A stretch of 34,615 bases of DNA from Endozoicomonadaceae bacterium (lineage in GTDB: Bacteria > Pseudomonadota > Gammaproteobacteria > Pseudomonadales > Endozoicomonadaceae), in assembly GCA_023146365.1 (NCBI GenBank), contig JAGLCE010000077.1, positions 1 through 34,615 of the forward strand. The letters run 5' to 3'. The notes beneath the pieces were generated by a model, which saw nothing but the letters and a program-made list of their open reading frames with translations, made no database searches and had not been told where the DNA came from. Of the stretch, positions 33,251 through 34,615 are shown piece after piece (the stretch's first letter is position 1; the number at the start of each line of letters is the position of its first letter). The translations under genes were made by a program, and so were the position numbers.

Positions 33251-33657
33251 AAAACGGGCAGTGAGTAGAGCTTCACAGTTGGCTTCAACGGGATCCAGAC
33301 AGCACCAGACAAAAAAACAGACAACGTCCCCTGTCATAAAAAACTATGTATCCCATCAGCGAGTAGGGCAATTTCTTCAGTGGAAGAATATCTACGGTTA
33401 TCACGAAACGATTATACACGGTCAATGAAAGGTAGAGCGGCTCACTCTGTCACATTATTAGGCGTACATTCTTTTCTCTGATCCCGTTGACAAAAATTCG
33501 CAAAAAATCGGAGTTAGGTAACCACGGCCATCTTGGCTGAACACACTTAAACCATTCAATGTAAGCTTCCTGCCATTGACCGAGACATTGACCGAAAAGT
33601 AGTGCAAACAGGCGGATGACTGACCATCCGGTTATCACCGTTGTACCATCAAATAGT
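33251..33657. other. Region downstream of the zinc-finger gene
   Basis: The minus strand is open at 33450-33749 (99 codons, TTG start inside the IS end), containing SVIRLFALLFGQCLGQWQEA. I cannot place it in a family; it may be a transposase remnant. No other feature is seen. Confidence 0.3.
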
Positions 33658-33725
33658 CTAACCAGCTGGTTAGTGATAACCGATGCATTATTCCCTACTG
33701 TTTTCTGTGCAACATCAGACACTAA
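33658..33725. repeat. Right copy of the ~68-bp direct repeat flanking the zinc-finger locus
   Basis: Matches 31863-31930 in direct orientation, and ends two bases before the CTAG target duplication of the 609-bp element. Confidence 0.85.
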
Positions 33726-33730
33726 CCTAG

Positions 33731-34339
33731 CAGTCTGTCGAACTGACAAAATTTAATAAATTCAATTTTGTCACCCACCAGATGGTTTTTATAGACTTTC
33801 GTAGGGCTGAGTACAGACAGGCGATTAAGTTTGTAGGGTGAGTTGATTGAAATGTACCGACGTCCTACCAATCCCTATTTTTGCCTTAAATAGCAAAGAA
33901 TATATCTTTCCCTAGATAGCTTACGTCATTCTCAATATATTCATCCGCTTTAGATTCCCAGCCAGTGTGACCAGCGTCCATTCGCCCGCTACCTTTTCGA
34001 TTCCACGCATTGAAAACTGCCTAAAGCCCATTACCTGTTTAATGATTCCAAACACGGGCTACACAGTTTGCTTTCTGAGCCCGTAAAGCGCTCGGCCTGC
34101 GTGGGTGGTGAGCCTTGGATCCGCTACCACGGGTCTGCTTTGTGATTTCCGTTAGATCAAGTTGACTGACGACCTCGGCTATAAACCGTGCCAAATGGTC
34201 TTCTGGCAACCAATCTGAAAGTGATGGCGGCTCGATCTGCAAGGATGAAGCGGCTCATAGTAGGTCTGTATGCGTTATGTGGAAAAACTGATTATCTCAT
34301 AAATGCGTATCCGTGGCGTTAGTTAAGTCCGACAGACTG
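33731..34339. mobile_element. Non-autonomous IS1182-family derivative, 609 bp
   Basis: The left end is CAGTCTGTCGAACT and the right end read inward is CAGTCTGTCGGACT (14 bp, one mismatch). CTAG target duplications are at 33727-33730 and 34340-34343. The left 300 bp are near-identical to the left arm of the insertion at 29059-31459. Only the first about 60 and last about 50 transposase codons remain, both frameshifted, so it is MITE-like and depends on a helper. Confidence 0.88.
33921..34258 (-). pseudogene. IS1182-family transposase, start joined to end
   Basis: The 5' part begins at an ATG at 34258 (MSRFILADR). After a frameshift comes PPSLSDWLPEDHLARFIAEV and VSQLDLTEI. An internal deletion follows, then PVFGIIKQVMGFRQFSMRGI, EKVAGEWTLVTLAGNLKR and a stop at 33921. 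This is the classic start and end of IS1182 transposases. The catalytic centre is gone, and a TAG lies just before PVFG. Confidence 0.8.
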
Positions 34340-34343
34340 CTAG

Positions 34344-34615
34344 GGATTTTTCTGGATTGTTTGGGCAGGGAATGGGGATTGGATATTTTTTAAACCCGTC
34401 CATTTCCACAGATGCGAAACTTGATTTGGTTGTATTTTTCGTACACCACTCTGACAACAAAAAACAGTAGTAATAGAGAAATTTTATATCCAACTGCTTT
34501 GCGAAAGTTTCCTTTAAACTTAAACAAGTGAATCTTTGGTTTACCAAAAAAGGGGCTGTGATTAACGCATGCTCTCCAATCGTTGCTGATGTTGCTACGA
34601 TTATTGAATTGGAAG
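34344..34615 (-). pseudogene. HsdS second target-recognition-domain fragment
   Basis: The minus strand is open from the window edge and reads SIIVATSATIGEHALITAPF, LVNQRFTCLSLKE, FLYYYCFLLSEWCTKNTTKS, SFASVEMDGFKKYPIPIPCP and NNPEKSL, then meets the IS1182-derived element. This is the C-terminal target-recognition domain of a type I HsdS just before its distal conserved region. Removing the element gives KSLG and a stop, so the gene was already truncated at this point. It is a different HsdS region from that at 1-457. Confidence 0.75.

Noticed and set aside
1..34615. hsdS pieces at both window ends taken as one gene in a circular replicon
   Set aside because: The right-hand fragment is a second recognition domain truncated by an insertion and cannot join the left end without further sequence. 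Chromosomal genes such as ftsY and rpoH argue against a small plasmid.
1..34615. tRNA or rRNA genes
   Set aside because: No cloverleaf or rRNA-like sequence was recognised by eye; a covariance-model scan would be needed to exclude them fully.

Overview
The window looks like chromosomal DNA of a host-associated gammaproteobacterium. The housekeeping genes (ftsY-ftsE-ftsX-rpoH in the usual gammaproteobacterial order, rep, cysQ and a GDH-180-type NAD-glutamate dehydrogenase) are of moderate GC. Between them lie AT-richer genes with eukaryotic-type domains: a two-BIR inhibitor-of-apoptosis-like protein, a PP2C phosphatase, a Kruppel-type C2H2 zinc-finger protein, an IRG-like GTPase-domain protein and a MICAL-like flavin monooxygenase. 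Together these recall Endozoicomonadaceae, and most of all the intranuclear parasites of marine invertebrates (Candidatus Endonucleobacter type), for which host-derived IAP genes are known. The taxon is inferred, not shown by a marker gene.

Layout. 1-3660: a type I restriction-modification locus on the minus strand (5' part of hsdS, then hsdM), followed by debris: a frameshifted HTH gene, a displaced 181-bp hsdM copy and the 3' end of a transposase. 3662-6562: an unrecognised 357-residue protein divergent from the IAP-like gene. 6607-12490: gdhB, bracketed by two IS256-family transposase fragments. 12504-15428: cysQ, a broken ankyrin gene, and an SCP2-like/iron alcohol dehydrogenase pair. 15765-19517: the flavin monooxygenase and the PP2C phosphatase, separated by an IS30-family remnant; the PP2C C-terminus is encoded by a hexanucleotide microsatellite. 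19943-23617: rep and an AT-rich stand-alone trpB. 23850-28103: rpoH-ftsX-ftsE-ftsY. 28377-34615: a mobile-element region.

The mobile region can be read in layers. An IS5-family transposase gene is split by a 2401-bp insertion (29059-31459) with matching terminal inverted repeats and a CTAG target duplication; removing the insertion and one CTAG restores the reading frame. The insertion carries the 3' part of an IS1182-family transposase at one end and, as passenger, the IRG-like gene. A second element with the same ends (33731-34339, 609 bp, also with CTAG duplication) is an internally deleted IS1182 derivative next to an hsdS fragment. Between the two lies the zinc-finger gene, cut by an in-frame TAA before its seventh finger and flanked by about 68-bp direct repeats.

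Working together (inference): the BIR, PP2C, zinc-finger, IRG-like, ankyrin and flavin-monooxygenase genes look like a set of host-directed effector candidates, several probably captured from a eukaryote and at least one moved by an insertion sequence. The restriction locus and many transposase fragments point to a genome with active and decaying mobile DNA.
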